Below are positions 50,221 to 61,490 of a stretch of DNA of 64,000 nucleotides, one piece after another. Every line of letters begins with the position of its first letter. Within the stretch, counting starts at the first letter, position 1. The stretch covers positions 8,184,501-8,248,500 of the forward strand of contig NC_088309.1 of the NCBI RefSeq assembly GCF_910592395.1, written 5' to 3'. The stretch comes from Lineus longissimus. Its lineage: Eukaryota; Nemertea; Pilidiophora; Heteronemertea; Lineidae. Made by a program: the position numbers and the translations under genes. Below the pieces are notes generated by a model. It worked only from the letters and a program-made list of their open reading frames with translations, made no database searches and had not been told where the DNA came from.

Positions 50221-53200
50221 TTACAGAATCTAGTGGTTTTTATAGACTTCTATTAGCGCCAGTTAATGGCTCTTGTTTAAGAATTTGTCAGCGTTTCCGA
50301 ACATGGCGTCATATCGAATACGAGTTTCGAATATTTTATATCAGTTACATGGTCTCCTTCTCTAATTCACTAATATATCTATTCTTATCGAGGCTAAAGT
50401 CTTATTTATATTCAGCCGCGAGCTCGCGCTTGCTTAATCTCACATTTTGTTTTTTCTGATCACCGTTAAGAAATATAGTCTGCAGCATTTCTCACAATCT
50501 AATTTGAAGGAAAACCATGTTCTCCGCAGAAATTATTTCAAAAATGGTGCATGGAACTCAATCATTAGACAGCCCTAATTGACACCCAACATGCTTCGAA
50601 ATTGCTATTTTCGCCATTATCATACCAAATGTACAAATAATGGCAATATGCAATTATTCGGCCTGGGAACGCCAATTCAAATTTATGTCCGACTGCAATG
50701 GTGAAAATGAGCTGAGAGCGGAGTAATTTCTCTCAAACCCGCCGAGATAATACCTTCCCATTCGACCAATATTCGCAACTGTACTGCTGTTTGCAACTAT
50801 GTCAGCGCTACACGTGCATCTGAATCATTTGACGTCATAGCAAGTGAAAAGAAATCCTTCTTTATTGGCAAGAGAACAGAATTGTAGAGAAGCTAATCGT
50901 GACTGCCGTGCCTCCTCATACAGGCAAAATTTTCCGTTAAACAATCTACATAGAAATTTCCGATATAGATTTTTCAGAGAAATTTTTGCCTATGTACGTC
51001 TCTTAATCTGACCAATGAGCATTACAATGACCATGCAATCTGAAAAAAGACACCAACATCATAAATCGTGATCAGCATACACGTCAAGAAGCGCGTGAAG
51101 TGTAATACATCAATTATCGTTGGCGGCGCCTCATAGAAAGTGTAATTTGTTATTTATTACTGACACAGCAAGGGAATGCAACTGAACACTGCCGTGATCG
51201 GTCAAATGTCGTTATTACATTATTACATGGTTGCCCCAGCGAAGGGCAATAAATAACTCCACCATGTTAGAATCTTTTGTTAAATCTGCTTTATTGAGAG
51301 GTTCCCATCACGCGAACAGAAAATACTCCATGACTCTATCGTTAATAGTATTTCCCTTCTGAAATTGCTTTGGCGTCATGGACGTATTTAGAAGCCAATC
51401 AAGAAGACTCTTGGAAGCAGCACCATTGGCACTCAAGCCGAGTTGCGTGACCATCAGGTATGTATCATGACGCTGGCTTTTCGAGGCCTGTTTGATGGTT
51501 GGTAAGCCCGGGGGTTCGTCTGTTTATTGAAAGCTCTGCTGTAATTAAAGACATGGACAGGGGTCTTGTTATTACAATATGTGGCCGTTACAGAAGTGAG
51601 TCTTTGTTACCTTATATCATACGCGAAGTCGATGAAAGGAGGCCAGGGAGGAAGTTCTTACAAGTTATGGTCTCTTGAAATACTAATGACGCGTTATTCC
51701 CAGCTCGGTGTCATTATATATTACCTTGGTGGGGTTATCAATGGATATCAACTGTATTTTATTACATGTGATGAACTAATATGTAACTATAAGTGATTAC
51801 TTTGACATTTAACAATGATGCATACGTAGGTGTAGATAATTGAGAATCGGTTTTTTTTTCAGTACTGATGACAAGAATGGATTAATGCGTGACCTGAAGA
51901 GATGTCTTCAAAATAGACGTGATAACTATTACCCTTCTAGTTCTCATCTTCTGATGACATTTTGTGAATTTCAAATCTATAGTCGTGCTCTGAAAAGCAA
52001 TATGAGTCCCACTGCCTTTTTTTTCTACCTGGGTATAAAAATATGGACTCACATGACAGTTTGCAGTTGTGCCGGAAATCAATATGGCATCGTAAGAGCT
52101 GTTAAAGTTGGTGTAGTGATGCAAATTGATTTGTTGGTAACGCGGGCCGCCGCCGGTAATTGACAGTACACCTGCCAAAATCTTACGTGGGCGAGAGAAA
52201 TTAAGGGCCTTTCAACCGTTTCGTCCCTCAATTTCACCAGCCCACAAAGGAATCGGGCTAGTCTATTGACAATTTCCGGTGGCCTACAACCCACTTGAAT
52301 CACTGGACCAATACATTAGACAAACTATCCAAGAGACCGGTTCCGGAAAGTAATGTATCAGTATTGTATATTACAGCTGTTTCTCTTTAAAAAATTCATG
52401 TTCATGCCTTAAATTTGGTTCCCCATTACAAATCTTTAATTGCTTCAAGCACTTTGCAAAGGGTAATCAGTCTCTCACAGGTATTTGACCTTTATCATCA
52501 TGGATGCCAATGACGATGCTAAATGTCATTTCTACTGAAGATGGTCCTTTTGTTCCAGCAACAGGCCATTGATTTAACAATCATGTAGGATGATCAAAAA
52601 TGTGGATCAATGAAGAAGCCATCTAGCCAAGTACATGAACAATACGGTCTACTAGAGCTGATCCTTGACAGAATGGTGCCCATTACCTTTCATACTGGTA
52701 CTGCAGTGAAGGAATAAGTGTAACATGGTCCAATGCGTTTCCATAGCGGCTACCAGGAGCTCATTAAAGAAAGAACAGAAATGAAATGGAGCTGTTTTCC
52801 GTCGAATACCCAGCCCCTCCGCCTCCTGGCAAACTGAATGATTGTTTTGTGTTTGTTCCCAAGTCTTGAGCTTGAAGATACATACTCCTGACACTGGAAC
52901 ATACCAGAATCAATTTGCCCAGTCGAGAGTTATAAAAAGGACACCACTTTGTAATAAAACGAACTCTTCCGTACCTTTATGAAGGTTTGGAAAAACTTAA
53001 GTAGCATCTGAGGAAACAACCAAAAACAGAATTTATCTGTTGAAGTGTGGAACAGAATCCTTTCAAAGTAGAAAATCATCTCCAGAACACTTTACCAGCC
53101 TCCACGTTTCTTATAGCATGACACGTTCGTATGTCTTTCATCCTAAAATAGGGTAAGATGAAGTAATCACATAAGACAACATTATTCTGCTTGCTTGACG

Positions 53201-56200
53201 TCTATCTTCGTTGTGATGGTGCTGAGATTGGTATTTAGGTATCCACTTTGTAGTGTTCACCCTCAGTCATTTGAAGGAGGAAATCAATATATATACAGGG
53301 AAAATCTATTGATAGACAAAACAAGATGATGTCTATTGCACATCTATCCATTATAAGTAGATGTCAATAATTATGACACCACCCAGTTGACAATATATGT
53401 CTTAGACATAAACAAAACATTTGAAAATGAAAGAGTCAATAAAATGTGCTTAGTTTTTGTGTGGTTTATCGCTGTATAGTTGGCTCGCATGCTGGATACT
53501 CACTTAAAGCGCTACGGTGCCTTTTCCGCAGTGCCAACTACAAGACCGTATGGCAATAACGGAAGACGAAATGCTTTATAAAACGCAATTTCCTCCGCTG
53601 GAGAAAAACATACGCTTTTGGTATAGCTTTTAACGTCGGCAAGCAGATGAATAATCGTCATTGGTGTCTGTTGGCGACCAGAAGCCATAGGGAAGAGAAT
53701 TCACCAGCAGGATAGATTCATTACTGTCAAGAAAAAGCGAAAAACTCGCCTATTATCATTTTCTAAGCTACTTTAGATGAGGATTTTTAAAGGAAACAAA
53801 GATCAGATATTTCAATCCCGAAACCGATTCGGCTTTGAATAATGTATGGCTTTGCCGACAGCGCATTTTAGCAAGAGAAGAAATCGATTGCGAGCTGCTG
53901 ATGTAAAGAAAGCTTGGAGTTGTTCTTGGTCGACAATCACGCGGCTTGCTGAGCACTATGTAAGAAAATCGCCGCTGGCCGTACTTAAATTTGTCGCCTG
54001 AAGCAATACATCTCAGGTATGGCTTCGATAAATCTTGTATGTTAAAATCACTTTGACTTAATGAATAGGAAGCACGAAACCTTTGCTGTTCGTTTATGAT
54101 AGAGTAACGCATATTGCGTTCAAACGATTAACTCACCAGATGCCAAAATCGACGGATGTCCATCCCTTGGCTTTCTTCGTCATTACGATTTTTGTCAAAT
54201 CTTACAACATCTTGTGATTCTCAGTTTTCTGAAAGTAACACTGCTTTAGTTGCACTGTCATAAAAAGTGATTCGATGAAATCGGGAATTTATTAATTGAA
54301 ATAATAAATCTTCAAAGCGACAAGAATAGTGCTATCTATACATTGATCTTGATAGATCGCGTTCATTGCATTCCGTCTCCCCATCATATCTCAACGGATG
54401 AGAAATCTATGGATTTCACTATAAATTCAAATCATTCCACACACAAAAAATAATCTGCGTTCATTATTTTTTCTGTCCGCCAAATTCGTTCCATCAAATG
54501 TACTCTTGGTCTCTAGAAGATAAGAGGCTTTCACTCAGTTTCATCTTCTTGACAGGTCTCGTATATTCTAAGTGTATTTTCTCAATCCTCTCATAATAAG
54601 ACGCATGGTATTGACTGGAGCAATTGATTCCTTAAACAAGATCATGGCGACTAACGCACATCATATCTTCTTCCTTGATCGTTTGATAGGTAGAAGAAGA
54701 AGTTCAATTCGTTTTAAAAGGCCCTGTCACAAACAAATAGATTCAGGATTGTTTAAGCTTTAACTGTTAAATTTTAAAATGTATGCTAAGTTTGGTCTAC
54801 TGGATCATGTAAGATGGACATTAGACTGAATTACAGAATATTTTAGGCTCCTTTCGTTGTAATTGTATCTACTATGACGAGATGGTAAAATTTAGTGACT
54901 GTGTATCCTGACAGGGCTTTTGGGGTTATTTTGTTTGGTTTTTTTGTTACTTTAAGAGAGATTTATATTTACCAACTGATCCTTGCTTTTTACATCCTCA
55001 AAGTAACCTCTTAAGTCGTAGGTTCGACCTACTGTGTCTCTCGTTCCCATAAGACTGAGGGTCATATACCTCGTCCTTCTCTTCTGAAGCACACCCGTCA
55101 ACTAGAATCGAATCTCCCAACATGCTAATATCGTTTTAATTGCGTCAGTTTTCAGTTGGACATGTATGTTTGGTCCCGAGACAGAGCGCTAGATTAGGCG
55201 GTGAGTACCCGATAAGCTGATGGATAATTGTAGGTCTCAGGCGTATAACAGGACAGGACAGTTAATGTACCAAAAAGGAAGTGCGGCTGTTCTTTTTCTC
55301 GATTTCACCACGATAATATACTTATATCTTTAAATGCGAAATGTATCGAACGTGCAGTTAGCTCCAAGAATGTACTTAGTGGTAGATCACGTCGTTAATG
55401 TATTTTTCGATATGATATTGGCAGATTTTCCAATTTTCTACGCTTGCTCGATTCCACTCATTTCCTTCCATGGTTTATTAGACATGAAGAAATAGCCATT
55501 TGAAGTGACCTGGGGTGTGTATGCTGGTTGAAGTTATTGATTCTGACCACTTCGATAAGTAATAAAGAGATAACATCTCAGGTTATAAAGTATGTCTGGC
55601 AGTGTAGTAGTCTCGGCGAGGAACCAGGGAATGAAACCAAGGACCTCAAGTTGGGCGCACAGTGTAGTCGTTATTGAATACAGAGACTGACCTGCCTTTT
55701 TTCCCGTTTAATTTCACGCTCTTTCGCAGCGTTTATTTCATATATCGCGATCTTCCAACAACCAGTGACATGGCTAGTTCCAATTTCTTGGTGGCAAGGT
55801 CAAAAGACGGCGTTGACGGCCAGTTTCCTCTACCTTTGAGCAATCAAACTTCAGTATTCAGCCTTGTCTACGAACGCTGGTTGTGTTTGCTGCCGAATTT
55901 GTTCAACTTCTGACACGACAAAAACAGTCGTTAACGCTACGTACATCACAGTTAAGTCAAGATTAAGAATTCTATGATGGTGTCAACATGCCGTATCCTT
56001 TGAAGATGAAACTAAGCCAGCAGCAGAACCGGTTAATGTTTCTATGGTTTCATTTAACTATTAATACCTTTATAATTGTTACTTCCCACTGCATCCAAAG
56101 CCATTCAGTGTAAATTGACGATTGGCTAAGATCCTATTGTTGTCGAGTTTGATAAATAACGGAAATGCATTCCGTAAGCTAAAATTATCCTCCTCCTTTA

Positions 56201-57340
56201 TCATATTGTGAGGTAAAACGGATGTTAAACTGACATTTTTATGGGGCCTAATGTATTTTCTATCCTATTCTAGGTAGCCAATAGAAATTGTTTTTCTGTA
56301 ATCGTCACTTTTCTCAAGAGTATTCCTATATTCTCTTCACGTATCAAATGCTGTTAGATAGAATATATTAAATACATATTAAGATATGTCACCTGGTGAT
56401 CTACATCTATACTATAATGCGCGTTGTGGCCGCTAAAAAGGAGGCGATTTTTGTTTCAAAATTGGGCCTCGAAAATGCGTCGAATTCTTGCAACTTTTGG
56501 TTTCGTAGGTGTGGATCATAAGTAAGAGTGTCACTGAGGGTGTCATACGTCGAATATCTTGGTGGTTTTAGAATAAAACAACTTTTCAGAGAGCACGTCG
56601 ACTGGAGAGCTCCGCTCATTCTCAAAAGCATACACAAACTTCACGCATATTCTCCCTGCCACATCAGTATTAGCTTCCAGCACGTATGTAGTGCTACACA
56701 ACCTGGTCCATGGTGCAGGGTATTAGCAGGGAGATTAATGATTAGCCTATTCTATTTTAGTTCTATTCGAGAAACAGTTATGCCAGGATGGACAAAATAT
56801 GTACAGTGGCCAGCGCTTGCTCTTTGATTTATTCTTTACTGACTGATGTTGTCAGTTTGAATTGTGTTCTGCATCTCTCCATGCACCTGGCTTTGATCCG
56901 ACAGTGGCATTGGGTACGGGAATGGGTAGGTGATATGCCTAATATGTGAGGGCCTTATTTGGAACAGGACCTGCTGTCACTGGTCTCAATGCATTGTGTA
57001 AAATAGCGTACTCCAATCAATCTATTGGGGGTTGCATGTAGATAGCAGCAATAAGTCCCTAAATGCAGTTCATTGCGTGTTTAACCTTTAATAAAACTTC
57101 AGTAACGTTAGAAATTTAATGTAGTTCAATCATCGTGCCCATTTAACTAATGTATATTACATTTCAACTTTGCTCCATGGGTATATGCTAGTGTATATAA
57201 TCCATTAGCCAAAATTGATATTGCTGTAATGTTACCGTTGTCACGTTTATCAGGCAATAACACTTGTTTTACTTTGTCGATAACAGCAAAATACCTTGAA
57301 CAGTTCTGTGACAATTTATCTATTCCAGGCATGAGCAGTT

Positions 57341-58015
57341 CAGCCCTGCAATGGTAGAAGGCAGTAACTCCACTTTTCATAGTTTTGAGAAAAACAACAG
57401 TTTGTGATCAACCTTATGCCTCAAACATGAGGAATCTTATCAAAATACTTACAATTTGATATTTGTCTTTTCATCTTCCAAATATCAAAAGTACTGTGAT
57501 TTAGGTCAAAAGGTCAAAGTTCAAGGTCAAAGTGGAGTTACTGCCTTCTTCCATTGTAAACCACCGCCACTATTTTTGGTTGTACAATCATCAAAGGCAG
57601 TAACTCCAATGCGTTTTTGACTGTAACAGGGAAGTGGGAGAACAGTGGCTGTCAAGGATCAAGGGCACCCAGTCAATGAATTATCAGGGGCGGGGTACTG
57701 GGGTGGGGTGTGGGGGTCCACAGGCACTTGGAGAAAAACAATGGTAGAAGGCAGTAACTCCACATGGGGTTTAAAAAAAACAATGGTAGAAGGCAGTAAC
57801 TCCACATTGGACATGGAGTTACTGCCTTTTACCATTGTATTAGTGTCTGGAGGTCGGAGTTACTTCTCACCCCCATGCTGAAATCTCAGAAAATATTGCT
57901 TCTACAGGGATAACAACCATTTCAGAAGATAAAGCACTAGCAGTAGTTCCAGAAATGCCCAAAAGGTGGATTTGACCAAAATATGGAGTTACTGCCTTCT
58001 ACCATTGCAGGGCTG
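57341..58015. mobile_element. 675 bp non-autonomous DNA transposon (MITE) with 32 bp perfect TIRs
   Basis: The left end CAGCCCTGCAATGGTAGAAG continues to a 32 bp terminal inverted repeat (57341-57372) that is matched perfectly by 57984-58015. The element is flanked by AGTT on both sides (57337-57340 and 58016-58019), a clear 4 bp target-site duplication. Inside, a motif of about 24 bp containing GGCAGTAACTCCA occurs seven times in total: direct at 57349, 57595 (partial), 57740 and 57782; inverted at 57533, 57814 and 57984. There is no transposase frame, so movement would need a partner element. CAG...CTG termini with a 4 bp duplication could fit a Chapaev/CMC-like group, but that placement is tentative. 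Perfect TIRs and TSD suggest recent insertion. Confidence 0.92.
57503..57529 (+). promoter_or_regulatory. Nuclear-receptor half-site cluster inside the transposon
   Basis: AGGTCA occurs at 57503-57508, 57511-57516 and 57524-57529. The first two form a direct repeat with a 2 bp spacer (DR2). The third reads TCAAGGTCA, the extended monomer site of the FTZ-F1/SF-1 and ERR type. All lie inside the mobile element, so every insertion of this family would carry the cluster. Binding is inferred from consensus only. Confidence 0.45.
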
Positions 58016-59699
58016 AGTTGGTATGCTACATATGAACGGAAACAAAAAAATGCACTTTAGGTCAACGATTATTGACGCCCAGGGAAATGTTGACATTACT
58101 TCACGGACAACTGTCTTCCCGGCTTTGCCGCAGAGCTCTGATCCAATTTGGTTATCACGCGACGTCAACATTATGAAACGTAAGAAGAATTTTGACTGTC
58201 AGCTTTTAATAAGAAAGGAAATTACATTTACTAAGCGTATACCATGATTTTCTTAGCTTATTTCTAAAATCTTGCACGCTATATTGTAAATTAATTAGTG
58301 CCCTAAAATAAATACTTTAGAGCACGTCCATCGATTCAGCTGACCATGAATGTCAATGCGGCTAACCCGCCTTCCATCACAATAATATCGACCCGTATCA
58401 ATAGTATAAACACTCGCGAATGAGAGAGTGCCTACAACGTGGCTATAATTTGATATACTCTATCTTAAAGTAATAAGAGTGTCCAGCACAAGCTCTAAAG
58501 ATAGCTGACACTCCAGGGCAAATGACTAATTGGAAATTCCGAAACACGATATTTTCAGGTATAGGCAAGTCGCTTGGGTTGGTACCCAATCCCTCGAAGT
58601 AGGCAGTTGCCAGTACTGTCACGGGTAAATACCTTTAAGTCGTAATCCAATTTCTAACTAGCTTTGGTCTCACGTGTTATGATAATCGGTTCCCTTGGTA
58701 GTAGCAATCTGTAAAAGTTGTCACTGGGGGACTACCACTCAAGTGTAAATAAACCACAACGAAATGAATACAGAATTTTCCCAGTTGTTGATGCGCAGAA
58801 CCCTGCTTCGACTCTTTGCGACATATAGACAAATCTTGATCCGGCTTTTCGGTTTCTCTTTGTTGGTTTGCCTTAGGAAGGTATGTTAAAGAAAAAAATC
58901 CCGCCGAAACTAGCAGTTTTTATCCGGTGACACGTAATTTTGATATGGATGCCACTACCTTTCTATTACGTACGGAGCTTAACCGCCGCAATATGATTTA
59001 ACAAAAAGGTTCTGACTCGAACCAGTCTTTCTATTGGGAATGCTTTATGGTATAGCTGAAGAGATGCCATCTTTTAAAAGACATTTATGGTGCTTCCCTT
59101 CCGTTCCTTAAAAAGTGTTCCTTCAGACGAGTAAAAAAGCTCGGTACTTTCCATGCATTAAGCTTGCTAATGGCACTGTTTTCAACTCCATACGTAGGTT
59201 GTGACAGCTAGTCGCGCTCTTGAACGTGATGCAAAGTGTTACAGCACATCTTAGTGTCTAATATTTCAGCATCTTAGGCGTTGATAAGACAAAACACATT
59301 ATGTGATCACGCTTCGTGCAGATTTTGTGATCTTTTCATCATCTGTGGTGTAATGTTTCGCGAAATGCAGAATTTAGCAACAACGCATTAAAATACAACA
59401 TGTTCGCAAGTTTAGCCAAAAAGAATCGACACTGAGCAGGATCCTGTAAGTAAGATACATGCATCTGAGCAAACCTAGGAGATGCACATGAAACATACGG
59501 TTTTGCGAAACTTATAACTCTGCCCACAGTTACTTTATCAACAGCTCTATCTACACATGTTTACGAGTTGACAACAGTCGTCAGATCAGCCAGGTCATAA
59601 CGGTGTAATACATGTTCATTCATTCCAATTATCTTCGTACACATGTATGTACATATAGTATAATGATATTCTGGAATGTATCCATGTTTTGATAAAAGG

Positions 59700-59870
59700 C
59701 CATTAACTCACACATGCGCAGCGCTAATTTCGCGGCGAGTTTACAAATTATTATCGATTTATTTACGCGCTAATTAAGCCGAAGAGCTGGGGAAACTGTA
59801 TCAAATTAGTTTAGATTGCTACCGAGTATAGTGTGCAATGAAGTAATCAACAGCCTAATCTAATCGCTTC
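59700..59870. promoter_or_regulatory. Putative conserved non-coding element in the LHFPL intron
   Basis: Contains GCGCTAATTTCGCGGCG, then ATTATCGATTTATTTACG, CGCTAATTAAGCC and CAAATTAGTTTAG. It mixes CpG-containing and TAATTA/forkhead-like cores with no repeat structure and no open coding frame. The texture resembles intronic regulatory elements, but no comparison with another genome could be made. Confidence 0.22.
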
Positions 59871-60708
59871 GTTTAGTAGACATGTTCTGCCAATTACATT
59901 TGCTGAGGGGAGAGCTTTTAGTTACTACTGGTTACTTTTGGTTGTTTCCCCGGCCCTGCACACGAATCCGCCGGGCCGGAGAGGCGAACATGAACCAATG
60001 ATTTCCTCAGGATGCGTTACAGAAGCATCTAAATTTCCCATCATCTGAAGAATGCTGTACCGAGTCGAATCCTTTGACTCTTTCTCCTAACAGAGCTCGT
60101 TTTGTGTATCGATGAAACGAATTATAAAAGCAGCTGTCAAAAGCCCGTCGACCCCCCATCTCACATATATCGGAAATATCAAAATAGATATCTTTCCATT
60201 CAAACAGTAACTACCCTTTTTCACCTTTGTCTTGATAGCAAAGGTAATGGAAAAATACAGGATACACTAGCAATGATAGACGTATCGTTTTGTTCAAATA
60301 CGATCTGAGTATCGCAACTGAGGAGAGACAATAATGAAACTCGCTAAACGTCTTTCGATAAAAAGATTCCTGTTGCAGCGAAAGTTACTAGGCTTGTTGT
60401 GCAATCGACATAATGTCTTTCTCAACCGGAAGACATTTGACAAAGTTGTCACTTTGCGCGATCATTCTTTTTACCGATGTGTGTTCCTTTATACCGTTAC
60501 AATCTCCATACACTTGACAAAAGAATGACATAAACAACGAGGCTTCGTCACAGAAGTTTTAACTTACCATAAGAAGATGCTAGATGGTCCATAGCATGGA
60601 TGTTGTTTGTCATTCAAGGATGTGTTTTATACTCAAAGATAACTTTAGAAACCAATTACCCGCAGGCTTGTCGTGTAACTCGTAGCGATATGAGCTCTTC
60701 TTTATAAC

Positions 60709-60990
60709 TTAGTGCACTTGTGTGGAGAATACTTCATGTTCGATACGAATAGTGTACACTGTGATAAGCATTAAGTTCAGTTTATGATACATGTACTCAT
60801 CTTGTGAATTTTGTAACACACTCATCTTGTAGAGTTTGTAACACTTCCGATTCCGTAGTACCAAGAATAAATTTTTGGTAGAGACTTTTAATGTACAATT
60901 CACTTCTTCAATGATACCTTGCTCCCCAGCAGACAAAGCCAAGATGAGTATTAAGATAATGAATAACTTCATAACTTCGAGTGTGTTCAT
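60709..60990 (-). CDS. Candidate small secreted peptide or signal-peptide exon inside the LHFPL intron
   Basis: ATG at 60990 (MNTLEV) or 60972 (MKLF) begins MKLFIILILILALSAGEQG, a good signal-peptide pattern. An acidic stretch with CTLKV and KCYKLYK follows, giving two cysteines, and the frame closes with TAA at 60709. A GTATCA donor-like site directly after GAGCAAG raises the alternative that only the signal-peptide part is an exon (phase 1). The downstream part of the frame overlaps a 25 bp tandem duplication (60795-60844), which argues against a conserved protein. It lies in the same orientation within the inferred LHFPL intron. No family was recognised. Confidence 0.28.
   Translation of the reverse strand: MNTLEVMKLFIILILILALSAGEQGIIEEVNCTLKVSTKNLFLVLRNRKCYKLYKMSVLQNSQDEYMYHKLNLMLITVYTIRIEHEVFSTQVH
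60795..60844 (+). repeat. 25 bp tandem duplication
   Basis: ACTCATCTTGTGAATTTTGT followed by AACAC is repeated as ACTCATCTTGTAGAGTTTGT followed by AACAC. It overlaps the 3' part of the small minus-strand candidate ORF at 60709-60990. Confidence 0.85.
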
Positions 60991-61289
60991 GCTGAATTCA
61001 AGTAAATGCTGAGTTGTATACCAGTGGGGCACATAGCTAAGCCACACATCTCGTCAACATCAGAGGGATTTATTCGGTGCTCTGGATGGAGATGAGATAG
61101 TTAGTCGAGCTACTGATTGTATTCAGATATCCTTCCTCCTTGCTTGTATAATGACATTCCATTGTGCTCATCGATTTCATTAGCTCGTTCTCGCACCAAA
61201 GCATGTGACAATACTGGCGTTGCATTTTAAGTGAATGATGCTATTTTGTTCTTGCTAGATACAGCTAGCCTGAGATTCCATTGACTTAC

Positions 61290-61490
61290 AGTTTGTGGTG
61301 TAAAGAAGTCCGAGACGGCGTAGTAGAGTCCAAAGCCTGAGGGGCAGATTCCGACGAGAAGTGCGAAGGCGAAGGCGAAGACCCAGCCCTCATTTGACGG
61401 AAACACTGATGCCAATGTACCCATATCACTCTCCAGTGTTTGTGACAAGCCAGAGATAGAGCTATTGTTGACCAACTCACGATTGATGGT
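61290..61490 (-). CDS. LHFPL-family tetraspan protein, probable upstream exon with membrane segment 2
   Basis: A 67-codon open exon in phase 0 at both ends. It ends in a consensus donor (CAAACT then GTAAGT, first intron base 61289) and starts after a pyrimidine-rich acceptor ending CATCCCAG (61492-61491). The encoded part begins in an extracellular-like stretch with an NNSS glycosylation-type sequon, then reads FPSNEGW followed by a hydrophobic helix (VFAFAFALLVGICPSGFGLY). LHFPL proteins have '.IPS..W.A..FF' just before membrane segment 2, so FPSNEGWVFAFAFAL fits that position. The phase matches the exon at 46809-47096 on the same strand, and together they give loop 1 end, TM2, TM3, loop 2, TM4. 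An alternative acceptor about 45 bases upstream (CAATATCAG) would lengthen the exon. The exon with TM1 is not identified. Assignment to the same gene is an inference from strand, phase and topology. Confidence 0.58.

Larger units (their letters stand above)
47097..61289 (-). other. Inferred 14.2 kb intron of the LHFPL-like gene
   Basis: If the two LHFPL-like exons belong to one transcript, this is the phase 0 intron between them, with GTAAGT at the 5' end (61289) and TTTAG at the 3' end (47097). It holds the 675 bp transposon at 57341-58015, the small candidate secreted-peptide ORF at 60709-60990, the candidate exon at 50017-50220, a TGACGTCA site at 50830-50837, a C-rich tract at 48152-48160 and a homeodomain-type AT-rich island around 59700-59870. 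Apart from these I see no supported gene in it. Confidence 0.5.

Noticed and set aside
53846-54001. 51-codon plus frame with a helix-turn-helix-like stretch (WSTITRLAEHYV), considered a transposase fragment
   Set aside because: Too short, no catalytic residues, no flanking inverted repeats, and overlapped by a longer opposite frame.
55018-55032. GTAGGTTCGACCTAC, resembling a tRNA B box and T arm
   Set aside because: The loop is too short for a T arm and no A box, anticodon arm or acceptor stem is present.
57645-57881. Frame with repeated MVEGSNST
   Set aside because: The repeats are translations of the transposon's internal motif.
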